From Betaproteobacteria bacterium (GTDB lineage Bacteria; Pseudomonadota; Gammaproteobacteria; Burkholderiales; SG8-39), in the NCBI GenBank assembly GCA_947482825.1, contig CANKMT010000002.1, positions 69,166 to 107,119 on the forward strand: a stretch of DNA of 37,954 nucleotides, written 5' to 3'. The translations under genes and the position numbers were made by a program. Below the pieces are notes generated by a model. It was not told the DNA's origin and did no database searches. It saw only the letters and a program-made list of their open reading frames with translations. Positions 24,778 through 34,047 of this stretch are shown one piece after another. Position 1 is the first letter of the stretch, and every line of letters starts with the position of its first letter.

Positions 24778-25740
24778 CTAGCCCAGTTGCAAACGCTGGC
24801 GCGCCGCGACGTACTCTTTCTTCAACCGGGCGACCACCTCGGCCACCGGCTGGATGGCTTCGATCTGGCCGACTCCCTGACCCGCGCTCCAGATGTCGCG
24901 CCAGACTTTCTTCTCCGCGCCGCCCTCGGTGCCGAAATTCATCTTGGAGGGATCCGACTTCGGCAGGTTCTTCGGATCGAAGCCCGCCGCCACCACGCTG
25001 TGCTTGAGGTAGTTGCCGTGCACGCCCGAAAAGAGGTCGGTGTAGACGATATCTGCCGCGACCGCCTTGAGGAGTTCCTGTTTGTAGCGCTCCGGCACGC
25101 TCGCCTCGGGCGTCGCGAGAAAACGCGTGCCGATATAGGCGAGGTCCGCGCCGGATGCGAGCGCCGCGAGAATCGCATCGCCCGAGGCTATAGCGCCCGA
25201 AAGGATGATCGGCCCGTCGAAGAAGCGTCGCACCTCGCCTACGAGGGCAAACGGCGAAAGGGTGCCTGCATGGCCGCCGGCGCCCGCGCACACCAGGATC
25301 AATCCGTCGACACCGGCTTCGAGCGCTTTTTCCGCATGGCGCACGCTGATCACGTCGTGAAGGACGATACCTCCGTAGGAATGCACCCCCTCGACCACCT
25401 CGTGCGGCGCCCTGAGCGACGTGATCGTGATCGGCACCTTGTGGCGGATGCACACCTCCACGTCGTAGGCGAGGCGGTCGTTCGACTTGTGCACGATCTG
25501 GTTGACCGCGAAGGGGGCGACGGTCGCGCCCGGATGCGCCTTGCGGTGGTCCTCGAGTGCTGCCTCGATCTCCGAGAGCCAGGCATCGAGCGTTTCCTTG
25601 GGCCGGGCGTTCAGCGCCGGGAAGGAGCCGACCACGCCGGCCTTGCATTGCTCGATCACCAGTCTGGGGTTGCCAGCGATGAACATGGGCGAGCAGATCA
25701 CCGGCAGCGACAAGTTCTGCAGGATGGGCGGCAGCGACAT
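24778..25740 (-). CDS. Nitronate monooxygenase/2-nitropropane dioxygenase-like FMN protein
   Basis: A 320-residue TIM-barrel flavoprotein. Visible: VICSPMFIAGNPRL near the N terminus, the FMN-phosphate region GGHAGTLSPFALVGEV, and ILSGAIASGDAILAALASGADLAYIGTRFLAT. It resembles NPD-like enzymes often found inside fatty-acid and CoA-degradation operons, where the true substrate is unclear. Some relatives are enoyl reductases (FabK). The start ATG overlaps the stop of the fused hydratase/dehydrogenase gene by one base (TGATG), and the hydratase gene follows 20 bases on. The embedding implies a job in the same pathway, not nitroalkane detoxification, but that is inference. Confidence 0.88.
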   Translation of the reverse strand: MSLPPILQNLSLPVICSPMFIAGNPRLVIEQCKAGVVGSFPALNARPKETLDAWLSEIEAALEDHRKAHPGATVAPFAVNQIVHKSNDRLAYDVEVCIRHKVPITITSLRAPHEVVEGVHSYGGIVLHDVISVRHAEKALEAGVDGLILVCAGAGGHAGTLSPFALVGEVRRFFDGPIILSGAIASGDAILAALASGADLAYIGTRFLATPEASVPERYKQELLKAVAADIVYTDLFSGVHGNYLKHSVVAAGFDPKNLPKSDPSKMNFGTEGGAEKKVWRDIWSAGQGVGQIEAIQPVAEVVARLKKEYVAARQRLQLG

Positions 25741-27859
25741 CAGCGCAGCATTCCGTCTTTGGCGGCCAGGTCCCGCAGCAGCTTCGGCGGCGTGAAGCGC
25801 TCGCCGTATTTCTTCGCCAGCTCATCAGCGCGCGCGACGAATTTTCGGCTGCCGATGTTGTTCACGTATTGCAGCGCGCCGCCGGTCCAGGCCGGAAAGC
25901 CGATGCCGAAGATCGAACCGATGTTGCCGTCTCCGACATTGGTGAGCACGCCTTCCTCCAGGCAGCGAGCGGTCTCGATGGCCTGGCGGTAAAGGATGCG
26001 CTCCTTGAGTTCCTCGAAGTCGTAGCTCGCGCCGGGCTTGCCGAAGACCTTCTTGAGCTCCGGCCAAAGGAATTTCTTCCCTTCCTTCGGGTACTCGTAG
26101 AAGCCGCCGCCGGCAGCACGGCCCGGGCGGTTGAACTCCTTCACCATGCGCACGACGACGTCCTGCCCGGGTGCCGGCACGTAAGCCTTGCCCTCGGCCT
26201 CCATGTCGGCCTTGGTCTGCTCCATGACATGCAACGAGAGCGACATCGAGGTCTGGTCGATCACCTCGAGCGGGCCCACCGGCATGCCCGCCAGGCGCCC
26301 CGCGCTTTCGACCACGGCCGGGGGAATGCCCTCGGAGAGCATCGAGCATCCTTCCATCACGAAAGTGCCGAAGGTGCGGCTGGTGTAGAAACCGCGCGAG
26401 TCGTTGACCACGATCGGTGTCTTCGAGATCGCAAGCACGTAGTCGTAGGCGCGCGCCACCGTTTCCGGCGAAGTCTTGGCGCCCTTGATGATTTCCACCA
26501 GCGGCATCCGGTCGACCGGAGAGAAGAAATGCAGGCCGATGAAGTTCTCCGGCTTGGCGGATGCGGTTGCCAGACCAGTGATCGGCAAGGTCGAAGTGTT
26601 GGATGCAAAGATCCCGCCGGCCACGAGTTTGGGCTCGGATTCCTTCGTCACCTGCGCCTTGAGGTCGCGCTTTTCGAAAACGGCTTCGATGATCAGGTCG
26701 CAGCCCGCGAGGTCATCGACGCTGGCCGTCGGCGTGATGAGGTTGAGCGGATCGAGGCTCGCCTTGCGCTTGGTGAGGACAGTCTCGGCATAGCTCCTGC
26801 CCTTTTGCGCCGCTTCGATCGTGACGTCCTTGAGCACGCACGGGATGCCACGAGTCGCGGTCGCATACGCGATGCCGCCGCCCATCATGCCGGCGCCGAG
26901 GATGCCGACTTTGGCCGGTTTCCAGCGCGGCACGTCCTTGGGCCGCGAGGCTCCGCTCTTGATCGCGGTCAGGTTGAAGAAGAATGCGGTGATCATGTTC
27001 TTCGCGACCTGGCCGACCGCGAGTTTCGCGATGTACCTCGACTCGATGCGCATCGCAGTGTCGAAATCGACGTAGGCGCCTTCCACCATGGACGAGAGGA
27101 TCGCTTCCGGCGCCGGATACAAACCGCGCGTCTTCTCCACGAGCATGGCAGGCGCGACAGCGAGCATCTGCGAGACCGCCGGTGAGTTCGGGTTGCCGCC
27201 GGGCATGCGGTAGTCCTTCGCGTCCCAGGGCTGCACTGGCGAAGGGTTGGCCTTGATCCAATCGCGGGCCATCGTCATGGCGTTGGCTGCGTCCTTGGCG
27301 AGCCCCTGCAGCAGGCCAAGCTTGGCCGCATCGGCCGGCTTCATCAGTTTGCCTTCGATGAGGTACGGGAAGGCGGCCTGCAATCCGAGAATGCGCGTGA
27401 GCTTCGTGACGCCGCCGGCGCCCGGAAGCAAGCCCAGCGTCACCTCGGGAAATCCGAGCTGGATTTTCGCGTCATCGACGCAGATCCGGCAATGCGCGGA
27501 GAGCGCGATCTCGAATCCACCGCCCAGCGCGGTGCCGGCGAGCACCGCCACTACCGGCTTACCGAGCTTTTCGAGCTTGCGGAAGTCGGCCTTGATCGCT
27601 TCGAGTTCGCGGAACAGCCTGGGTGCATCGGCCGCGCCCAGCTGGACCATGTCTTTCAATTCCGCGCCGGCGAAGAAAGTTTTCTTGGCCGAGGCGAGGA
27701 TCACGCCGTCGAAAGTGTCCTTCTCCTTTTCCAGGCGGGCAACGTTTTCGGTGAAGGCGTTCTTCCACGCCTCCGACATCGTGTTGACCGATCCCTCGGG
27801 CGCATCGAACGTGATCGTGACGACGCGGTCCGAGCCCAATTCATATCGGATGGGTGACA

Positions 27860-27860
<1 letters not shown>
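25740..27860 (-). CDS. Bifunctional enoyl-CoA hydratase/3-hydroxyacyl-CoA dehydrogenase (FadB/FadJ-like)
   Basis: A 706-residue fusion with the normal alpha-subunit length. Residues 1 to about 190 form a crotonase domain (FFAGAELKDM; TALGGGFEIALSAH; GFPEVTLGLLPGAGG). The dehydrogenase part starts near 310 at VGILGAGMMGGGIAYA (NAD loop), with SNTSTLPITGLA, the catalytic-His segment FIGLHFFSPVDRMPLVEII, and a C-terminal domain including RPGRAAGGGFYEYP. The ATG at 27858-27860 overlaps the thiolase stop by one base. With the thiolase it forms the FadBA-type core of beta-oxidation. The gene order (thiolase first) is the reverse of E. coli fadBA but common in betaproteobacteria as I recall. Confidence 0.94.
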
Positions 27861-29065
<1,205 letters not shown>

Positions 29066-29090
29066 GGCTGTCTCCTTTGCTTGGTGTTGC

Positions 29091-30245
29091 CTATTTGGGC
29101 TCGCTCAGGCCGATCGACCTGGAGATGACTTCCTTCATGATCTCGTTGGTGCCCCCGTAAATGCGCGCGACCCTCGCATCCACGTAGGCCCGCGCGATCG
29201 GGAACTCCCACATGAACCCGTAGCCGCCGTGCAGCTGCAGGCATTCGTCGATGATCTTTCCCTCAAGGTCGGTGGTCCAGTATTTGGCCATTGCCGCGGT
29301 CGCAGCATCGAGCTTGCCTTCGAGCAACAGCCCAATGCACTTGTCCACGAAGACGCGCGCAACCTGCGCCTGGGTGACGCACTCGGCGAGCTTGAAGCGC
29401 GTGTTCTGGAACCCGGCCACCGGCTTGCCGAACGCCTTGCGCTCGCGCACATAGTCCTTGGTCCACTCGATCGCGGCTTCGGTCTTGGCCACCGCGCCGA
29501 TCGCGATCTGCATGCGCTCCCATGGGAGTTCCTGCATCAGATAGATGAAGCCGTTGCCTTCCTGCCCGAGCAGGTTCTCGGCCGGCACCTCGACATTGTC
29601 GAAAAAGAGCTCCGCCGTGTCCTGCCCCTTGAGGCCCATCTTCTTGAGGCGCTTGCCTTTGGTAAAGCCCTTCATCGTCGTGTCGACCACGATGAGGCTG
29701 GTTCCTTTTGCGCCTTTGGTCGGATCGGTCTTGGTGACCACGATCACGAGGTCGGCGTTCCAGCCGTTCGTGATGAAAGTTTTCGAGCCGTTGATCACAT
29801 AGTAATCGCCTTTCCTCACCGCGGTGGTCTTCACCGACTGCAGGTCCGAGCCGGTGCCCGGTTCGGTCATCGCGATCGCGCCGATCAGTTCGCCCGCTGC
29901 CATCTTCGGCAAATACTTTTTCTTGAGAACGTCGGTGCCGTAGCGGTTCAGGTATGGCGCCACGATCTCCGAATGCAGGCTGAAACCGACCGAAGTATTG
30001 TTCGCGCGCGCCTGCTCCTCCATCAGGATGACGCTATAGAGCCTGTCGGCGCCCGCACCGCCATATTCCTCGGGCATGGTCGGGCACAGATAGCCGTTGG
30101 CGCCCGCTTTCTTCCAGGCATCCCGATCGACGTAGCCCTGTTCCTGCCAATGGTCGTCGTTCGGTTTGACTTCCTCTTCCATGAAACGGCGAACGCTGTC
30201 GCGGAAAGTTTCGTGCTCGGGGCTGAACAAAGTGCGCGCAATCAT
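29091..30245 (-). CDS. Acyl-CoA dehydrogenase (first gene of the beta-oxidation operon)
   Basis: A 384-residue FAD enzyme that makes a 2-enoyl-CoA. Landmarks: [21 protein letters not shown], the FAD/substrate motif [27 protein letters not shown], and the C-terminal [12 protein letters not shown] holding the usual catalytic Glu. Other residues ([11 protein letters not shown]) are typical of medium/long-chain enzymes. It is the first gene of the minus-strand operon that includes thiolase, FadB-like fusion, NPD-like protein and hydratase, and diverges from the PECR-like SDR operon. Substrate chain length cannot be read directly. Confidence 0.93.
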   Translation of the reverse strand: MIARTLFSPEHETFRDSVRRFMEEEVKPNDDHWQEQGYVDRDAWKKAGANGYLCPTMPEEYGGAGADRLYSVILMEEQARANNTSVGFSLHSEIVAPYLNRYGTDVLKKKYLPKMAAGELIGAIAMTEPGTGSDLQSVKTTAVRKGDYYVINGSKTFITNGWNADLVIVVTKTDPTKGAKGTSLIVVDTTMKGFTKGKRLKKMGLKGQDTAELFFDNVEVPAENLLGQEGNGFIYLMQELPWERMQIAIGAVAKTEAAIEWTKDYVRERKAFGKPVAGFQNTRFKLAECVTQAQVARVFVDKCIGLLLEGKLDAATAAMAKYWTTDLEGKIIDECLQLHGGYGFMWEFPIARAYVDARVARIYGGTNEIMKEVISRSIGLSEPK

Positions 30246-30279
30246 GGCGGCTCACTCATTTTGGTGCGGGGTTTGACGG

Positions 30280-30308
30280 ATCATAGTGCATTGGGAGAGA
30301 CTGACCAA
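30280..30308 (-). promoter_or_regulatory. Candidate sigma70 promoter for the beta-oxidation operon
   Basis: On the minus strand, TTGGTC (30303-30308) and TATGAT (30280-30285) are separated by exactly 17 bases, and the -10 box matches five of six consensus positions. The -35 is poor (three of six). It lies 35 bases upstream of the acyl-CoA dehydrogenase ATG, inside the 78-bp gap between two divergent operons, where shared regulation would act. No FadR/PsrA-type operator was recognised. Confidence 0.45.
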
Positions 30309-30323
30309 GCTACTGCCCCGCCT

Positions 30324-31217
30324 ATGAAAACAACCTCTGAAAGTGCGTTTCAAACGGTATTTCGGCCCGGTCTTTTCTCCGGCATGAGCGCCATCGTCAC
30401 CGGCGGCGGGTCGGGCATCGGTCGCTGCATCGCGCATGAACTCGCAGCGCTCGGGGCGCGCGTAGCTCTGGTCGGGCGCAAGATGGAAAAGCTTGAAGCG
30501 GCGGCGAAGGAGATCGCCCAGGCCGGTGGGTCGGCCACCTGCCACAGCTGCGATATCCGCGAGGAAGATCGCGTACGCGAAACCGTCGCTGCGATCGTCG
30601 CCGGATTCGGACACATCGATTTCCTCGTCAATAACGCCGGCGGCCAGTTTGCCGCCCCCCTCGAAGCGATCTCCGCCAAAGGCTGGGACACCGTGGTGAG
30701 GAACAACCTGACCGGCGGATTCCTCGTTGCACGCGAGTGTTACACCCAATCGATGAAGGCCGCGGCGAAGGCCGGCAACCCTGGCGCAATCGTCAACATC
30801 ATTGCCGACATGTGGGCCGGGATGCCGGGCATGGGCCACTCGGGCGCCGCGCGCGCCGGCATGCTCAATTTCACCGAAACCGCCTCGCTGGAATGGGCAC
30901 CGATCCGCGTGAACGCGGTGGCGCCGGGCTGGATTGCCTCGAGCGGCATGGACCACTATCCCGAAGCGATGCGCGATCATATCCGCGCGCTGCCAAAGAA
31001 AGTGCCGGCTGGTCGTCTGGGAACAGAGTCGGAAGTGTCCGCCGCCGTGGTCTTCCTGCTTTCACCGGCGGCCGCCTTCATTTCGGGCTCGTGCCTGCGG
31101 GTGGACGGCGCGGTGCCGAATGCCAAGCGCGTCTGGGACCATCCGATCGCACGCGGCAAGACGCCGGCGTTCGACGGCTTTCACCTTGCGCAACTGCCGA
31201 AGATCCTGCGCGACTGA
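30324..31217 (+). CDS. SDR of the PECR (trans-2-enoyl-CoA reductase) type
   Basis: A 297-residue SDR with normal cofactor loop TGGGSGIG (26-33) and NNAG (103-106) but no YxxxK. At the catalytic position it reads HSGAARAGM, placing Ser173 where Tyr is expected and Arg177 for Lys, and the usual Ser is also absent (NIIADMWAG). The same HSGAARAG wording occurs in peroxisomal trans-2-enoyl-CoA reductase (PECR) as I remember it, a sister of 2,4-dienoyl-CoA reductase. It therefore probably reduces, or at least binds, enoyl-CoA. ATG 30324 was chosen because it is the first suitable start after the divergent promoter region. Its stop overlaps the carboxylase start (TGATG). The C-terminal 30 residues extend past the usual SDR end. 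Confidence 0.82.
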   Translation: MKTTSESAFQTVFRPGLFSGMSAIVTGGGSGIGRCIAHELAALGARVALVGRKMEKLEAAAKEIAQAGGSATCHSCDIREEDRVRETVAAIVAGFGHIDFLVNNAGGQFAAPLEAISAKGWDTVVRNNLTGGFLVARECYTQSMKAAAKAGNPGAIVNIIADMWAGMPGMGHSGAARAGMLNFTETASLEWAPIRVNAVAPGWIASSGMDHYPEAMRDHIRALPKKVPAGRLGTESEVSAAVVFLLSPAAAFISGSCLRVDGAVPNAKRVWDHPIARGKTPAFDGFHLAQLPKILRD

Positions 31218-32827
31218 TGCCCGCGATCACCTCCAAGCTCGACGTTGCGAGCAAAGCCTTCCAGCGCAACCGCAGGCGCATGCTCGACCTGGTGGCGCAA
31301 CTGCGTTCGCTCGAGGCGCGCGCAGCCGATGCCTCGGCCAGGGCCAAACCGCTGTTCGACAAGCGCGGGCAGCTGCTGCCGCGCGAGCGCATTTCGCGCC
31401 TGCTCGACCCGGGCGCGCCGTGGCTGGAACTGTCTTCGATCGCGGGCTTCTGCCGCGACAATCCTGATCCCGCGAAGTCGATCCCCGGCGGGGGCATGCT
31501 GAGCGGAATCGGCTACGTGAATGGCGTGCGCTCGATGGTGGTAGCGAGCGACTCCGGAATCGACGCCGGCGCGATCCAGGCGATGGGGCGCGAAAAGCTC
31601 CTGCGCGCGCAGGACCTTTCGCTCGAGAACAAGCTTCCCTTTGTGCATCTGGTCGAGTCGGCCGGCGCGAATTTGCTCAAGTACAAGGTCGAAGGCTTCA
31701 TTCACGGCGGCACGATCTTTCGCAACCTTGCCCGCCTTTCGGCCGCCGGAATCCCGGTCGTCACGGTCGTCCACGGATCCTCGACGGCGGGCGGCGCCTA
31801 TATGCCCGGACTGTCGGACTACGTGATCATGGTGCGCGGCCGCGCCAAGGCCTTCCTGGCCGGCCCGCCGCTCCTGAAAGCGGCGACCGGCGAGATCGCC
31901 ACCGACGAGGAGCTTGGCGGCGCGGTGATGCACACGCACGTTTCGGGCCTCGGCGAATATCTCGCCGAAGACGATGCCGATGGCATCCGGTATGCGCGGG
32001 AAATCCTTGCCCGTCTGGGGTGGAAAGGGACGTCGCTGCCGGGAGGCAAACCGCCGTGCTACGCCGGCGAAGAATTGCTTGGCGTCATGCCCGAGGACTA
32101 TCGCAAGCCGGTCGACATGCGCGAGGCGATCGCGCGGTTCGTGGACGAATCCGACTTCCTCGATTTCAAGCCCGACTACGGCCTGGCCACGGTCTGCGGC
32201 CATGCGGCTATCCAGGGCCTGCCGGTGGGAATCGTCACCAACAACGGGCCCCTGGATCCGGCCGGCGCAAACAAGGCCACGCACTTCATCCAGTCGTGCT
32301 GCCAGGCCGGGCTGCCGATCCTCTACCTGCAGAACACCACCGGCTACATCGTTGGCAAGGCTTCCGAAGAGGCCGGCATGATCAAGCATGGCTCGAAGAT
32401 GATCCAGGCCGTCTCGAACGCAAACGTGCCGCAGATCACGCTGATGTGCGGCGCTTCGTTCGGGGCCGGCAACTACGGGATGTGCGGCCGCGGCTATGCG
32501 CCGCGGTTCCTGTTCTCGTGGCCGAACACGCAGACCGCGGTCATGGGCGCCGAGCAGGCGGCGCTCACGATGGCGATCGTCATGGAAGCCGGCGCGAGGC
32601 GCAAAGGCCTGGAGCCCGACCACGTGGCCATCGACGCGCTCCAAAGGAAGATCATCGAGAATTTCGAATCGCAATCGAGCGCCTTCGTCACCTCGAGCCT
32701 GATGCTCGACGACGGCATCATCGACCCGCGCGACACGAGAAACGTCCTCGGCCTCGCGCTTTCAGTCTGCAAGGACGGCGATGCGCGCACACTGCGTCCC
32801 GTCCAGTTCGGCGTAGCCCGCCCATGA
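31217..32827 (+). CDS. Acyl-CoA carboxylase carboxyltransferase (beta) subunit, AtuC/LiuB type
   Basis: A 536-residue carboxyltransferase that moves CO2 from biotin to a branched enoyl-CoA. N- and C-terminal crotonase-like halves are clear: SSTAGGAYMPGLSDYVIMV and AGPPLLKAATGEIATDEELGG in the first, SFGAGNYGMCGRGYAPRF and NTQTAVMGAEQAA in the second. The length and wording fit methylcrotonyl-CoA (LiuB) and geranyl-CoA (AtuC) carboxylases; the LAGPPLLKAATGEI and VSGLGEYLAEDDAD stretches are closer to AtuC in my memory. Propionyl-CoA type is less likely. The ATG at 31217 overlaps the SDR stop. The stop at 32825-32827 runs directly into the palindrome, before the acyl-CoA dehydrogenase gene. Confidence 0.9.
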   Translation: MPAITSKLDVASKAFQRNRRRMLDLVAQLRSLEARAADASARAKPLFDKRGQLLPRERISRLLDPGAPWLELSSIAGFCRDNPDPAKSIPGGGMLSGIGYVNGVRSMVVASDSGIDAGAIQAMGREKLLRAQDLSLENKLPFVHLVESAGANLLKYKVEGFIHGGTIFRNLARLSAAGIPVVTVVHGSSTAGGAYMPGLSDYVIMVRGRAKAFLAGPPLLKAATGEIATDEELGGAVMHTHVSGLGEYLAEDDADGIRYAREILARLGWKGTSLPGGKPPCYAGEELLGVMPEDYRKPVDMREAIARFVDESDFLDFKPDYGLATVCGHAAIQGLPVGIVTNNGPLDPAGANKATHFIQSCCQAGLPILYLQNTTGYIVGKASEEAGMIKHGSKMIQAVSNANVPQITLMCGASFGAGNYGMCGRGYAPRFLFSWPNTQTAVMGAEQAALTMAIVMEAGARRKGLEPDHVAIDALQRKIIENFESQSSAFVTSSLMLDDGIIDPRDTRNVLGLALSVCKDGDARTLRPVQFGVARP

Positions 32828-32881
32828 AATGGGGCCAGGCTCAATTTTTCGCTATGCGAAAAATCGAGCCTGGCCCCATTT
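32827..32881. repeat. Near-perfect 26-bp-arm palindrome (REP/MITE-like)
   Basis: Arms of 26 bp (32827-32852 and 32856-32881) with a 3-base loop TAT pair with a single mismatch; each begins AAATGGGGCCAGGCTC. It fills the space between the carboxylase stop and the next gene's ribosome site (AGGAGG at 32883). I recall similar GGGG(C/T)CAGGCTC palindromes as dispersed repeats in proteobacteria, sometimes linked to RAYT transposases; only one copy was seen here. As RNA it would form a very stable hairpin. Confidence 0.9.
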
Positions 32882-32891
32882 AGGAGGAAAC

Positions 32892-34040
32892 ATGCAGTTC
32901 AGCCACGAACATGAAGAAATCCGCCGCACGCTCAAGCGCGTGATCGACAACGAGATCAATCCGTATGTCGACGAGTGGGAAAAGGCCGAGCAGTTTCCGG
33001 CGCACGAGGTGTTCAAGAAGCTCGGCGACCTTGGCTTGCTGGGCCTGACCAAGCCGGAAGCCTACGGCGGCGCGGGCCTCGATTACAGCTACGCCATGGT
33101 CATGGCGGAGACGCTCGGCCACATCAAGTGCGGCGGCGTGCCGATGGCGATCGGGGTGCAGACGGACATGGCCACGCCCGCGCTTGCGCGCTTCGGTTCG
33201 GACCAATTGCGCAAGGAATTCCTCGCTCCCTCGATTGCGGGCGACTACGTAGCGTGCATCGGCGTATCCGAGCCGGGCGCCGGATCGGACGTGGCGAGCA
33301 TCAAGACCTTCGCAAAAAAGGATGGCGACGACTACGTGATCAACGGCTCCAAGATGTGGATCACCAACAGCCTGCAGGCCGACTGGATGTGCGTCCTCGC
33401 CAACACTTCGGAGGGTGCGCCTCACAAGACGAAGACGCTGATCTGCCTGCCGATGGATTCCAAGGGCATCGCGAAGACCAAGATCGACAAGATCGGCATG
33501 ATGTCCTCGGACACCGGCCTGATCCACTTCGACAACGTGCGCGTGCCGCAGAGAAACCGCATCGGCGAGGAGGGCATGGGCTTCACTTACCAGATGATGC
33601 AGTTTCAGGAAGAGCGCCTCTGGGCCGCGGCAAGCACGGTGCAGGGGCTAACGCGCAACATCGGCGAGACGATCGACTACATCCGCGAACGCAAGATCTT
33701 CGGCCAGGCAGTCCTCGACTTCCAGTACGTCCACTACCGGCTCGCCGAATTGAAGACCGAAGTCGAGGCATTGCGGGCGCTGACCTACCGCGCTTGCGAG
33801 TTGTACATTTCTGGGCAGGACGTGACCGAGCTCGCCTCGATGGCCAAGCTCAAGGCCGGACGCCTGCGGCGCGAAGTCTCGGACGCCTGCCTGCAATACT
33901 GGGGCGGCATGGGGTTCACCTGGGATAACCCGGTGTCGCGCTCTTATCGCGACGGGCGGCTGGGCTCGATCGGCGGCGGGGCCGACGAAGTGATGCTCGG
34001 CATCATCTGCAAGTACATGGGCACGTTGCCGAGGAAATAG
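32892..34040 (+). CDS. Acyl-CoA dehydrogenase, AtuD/citronellyl-CoA dehydrogenase-like
   Basis: A 382-residue FAD enzyme. Landmarks: INPYVDEWEKAEQFP, YGGAGLDYSYAMVMAE, CIGVSEPGAGSDVASIKT, INGSKMWITN, and the C-terminal SIGGGADEVMLGII holding a likely catalytic Glu in ADEVM. The GGGADEVML ending and the DMATPALARFGSD block recall AtuD (citronellyl-CoA dehydrogenase) of the Pseudomonas acyclic terpene cluster. It lies between carboxylase beta and alpha genes, as atuD lies between atuC and atuF. The start has AGGAGG five bases upstream, the best ribosome site in this operon, immediately after the palindrome. Isovaleryl-CoA-type activity is the alternative. Confidence 0.9.
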   Translation: MQFSHEHEEIRRTLKRVIDNEINPYVDEWEKAEQFPAHEVFKKLGDLGLLGLTKPEAYGGAGLDYSYAMVMAETLGHIKCGGVPMAIGVQTDMATPALARFGSDQLRKEFLAPSIAGDYVACIGVSEPGAGSDVASIKTFAKKDGDDYVINGSKMWITNSLQADWMCVLANTSEGAPHKTKTLICLPMDSKGIAKTKIDKIGMMSSDTGLIHFDNVRVPQRNRIGEEGMGFTYQMMQFQEERLWAAASTVQGLTRNIGETIDYIRERKIFGQAVLDFQYVHYRLAELKTEVEALRALTYRACELYISGQDVTELASMAKLKAGRLRREVSDACLQYWGGMGFTWDNPVSRSYRDGRLGSIGGGADEVMLGIICKYMGTLPRK

Positions 34041-34047
34041 GCGCACG

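Noticed and set aside
22865..24781. Plus-strand open frame of over 600 codons opposite GST, MDR and hydratase genes
   Set aside because: Spans several real minus-strand genes and gives low-complexity His/Arg/Gly sequence.
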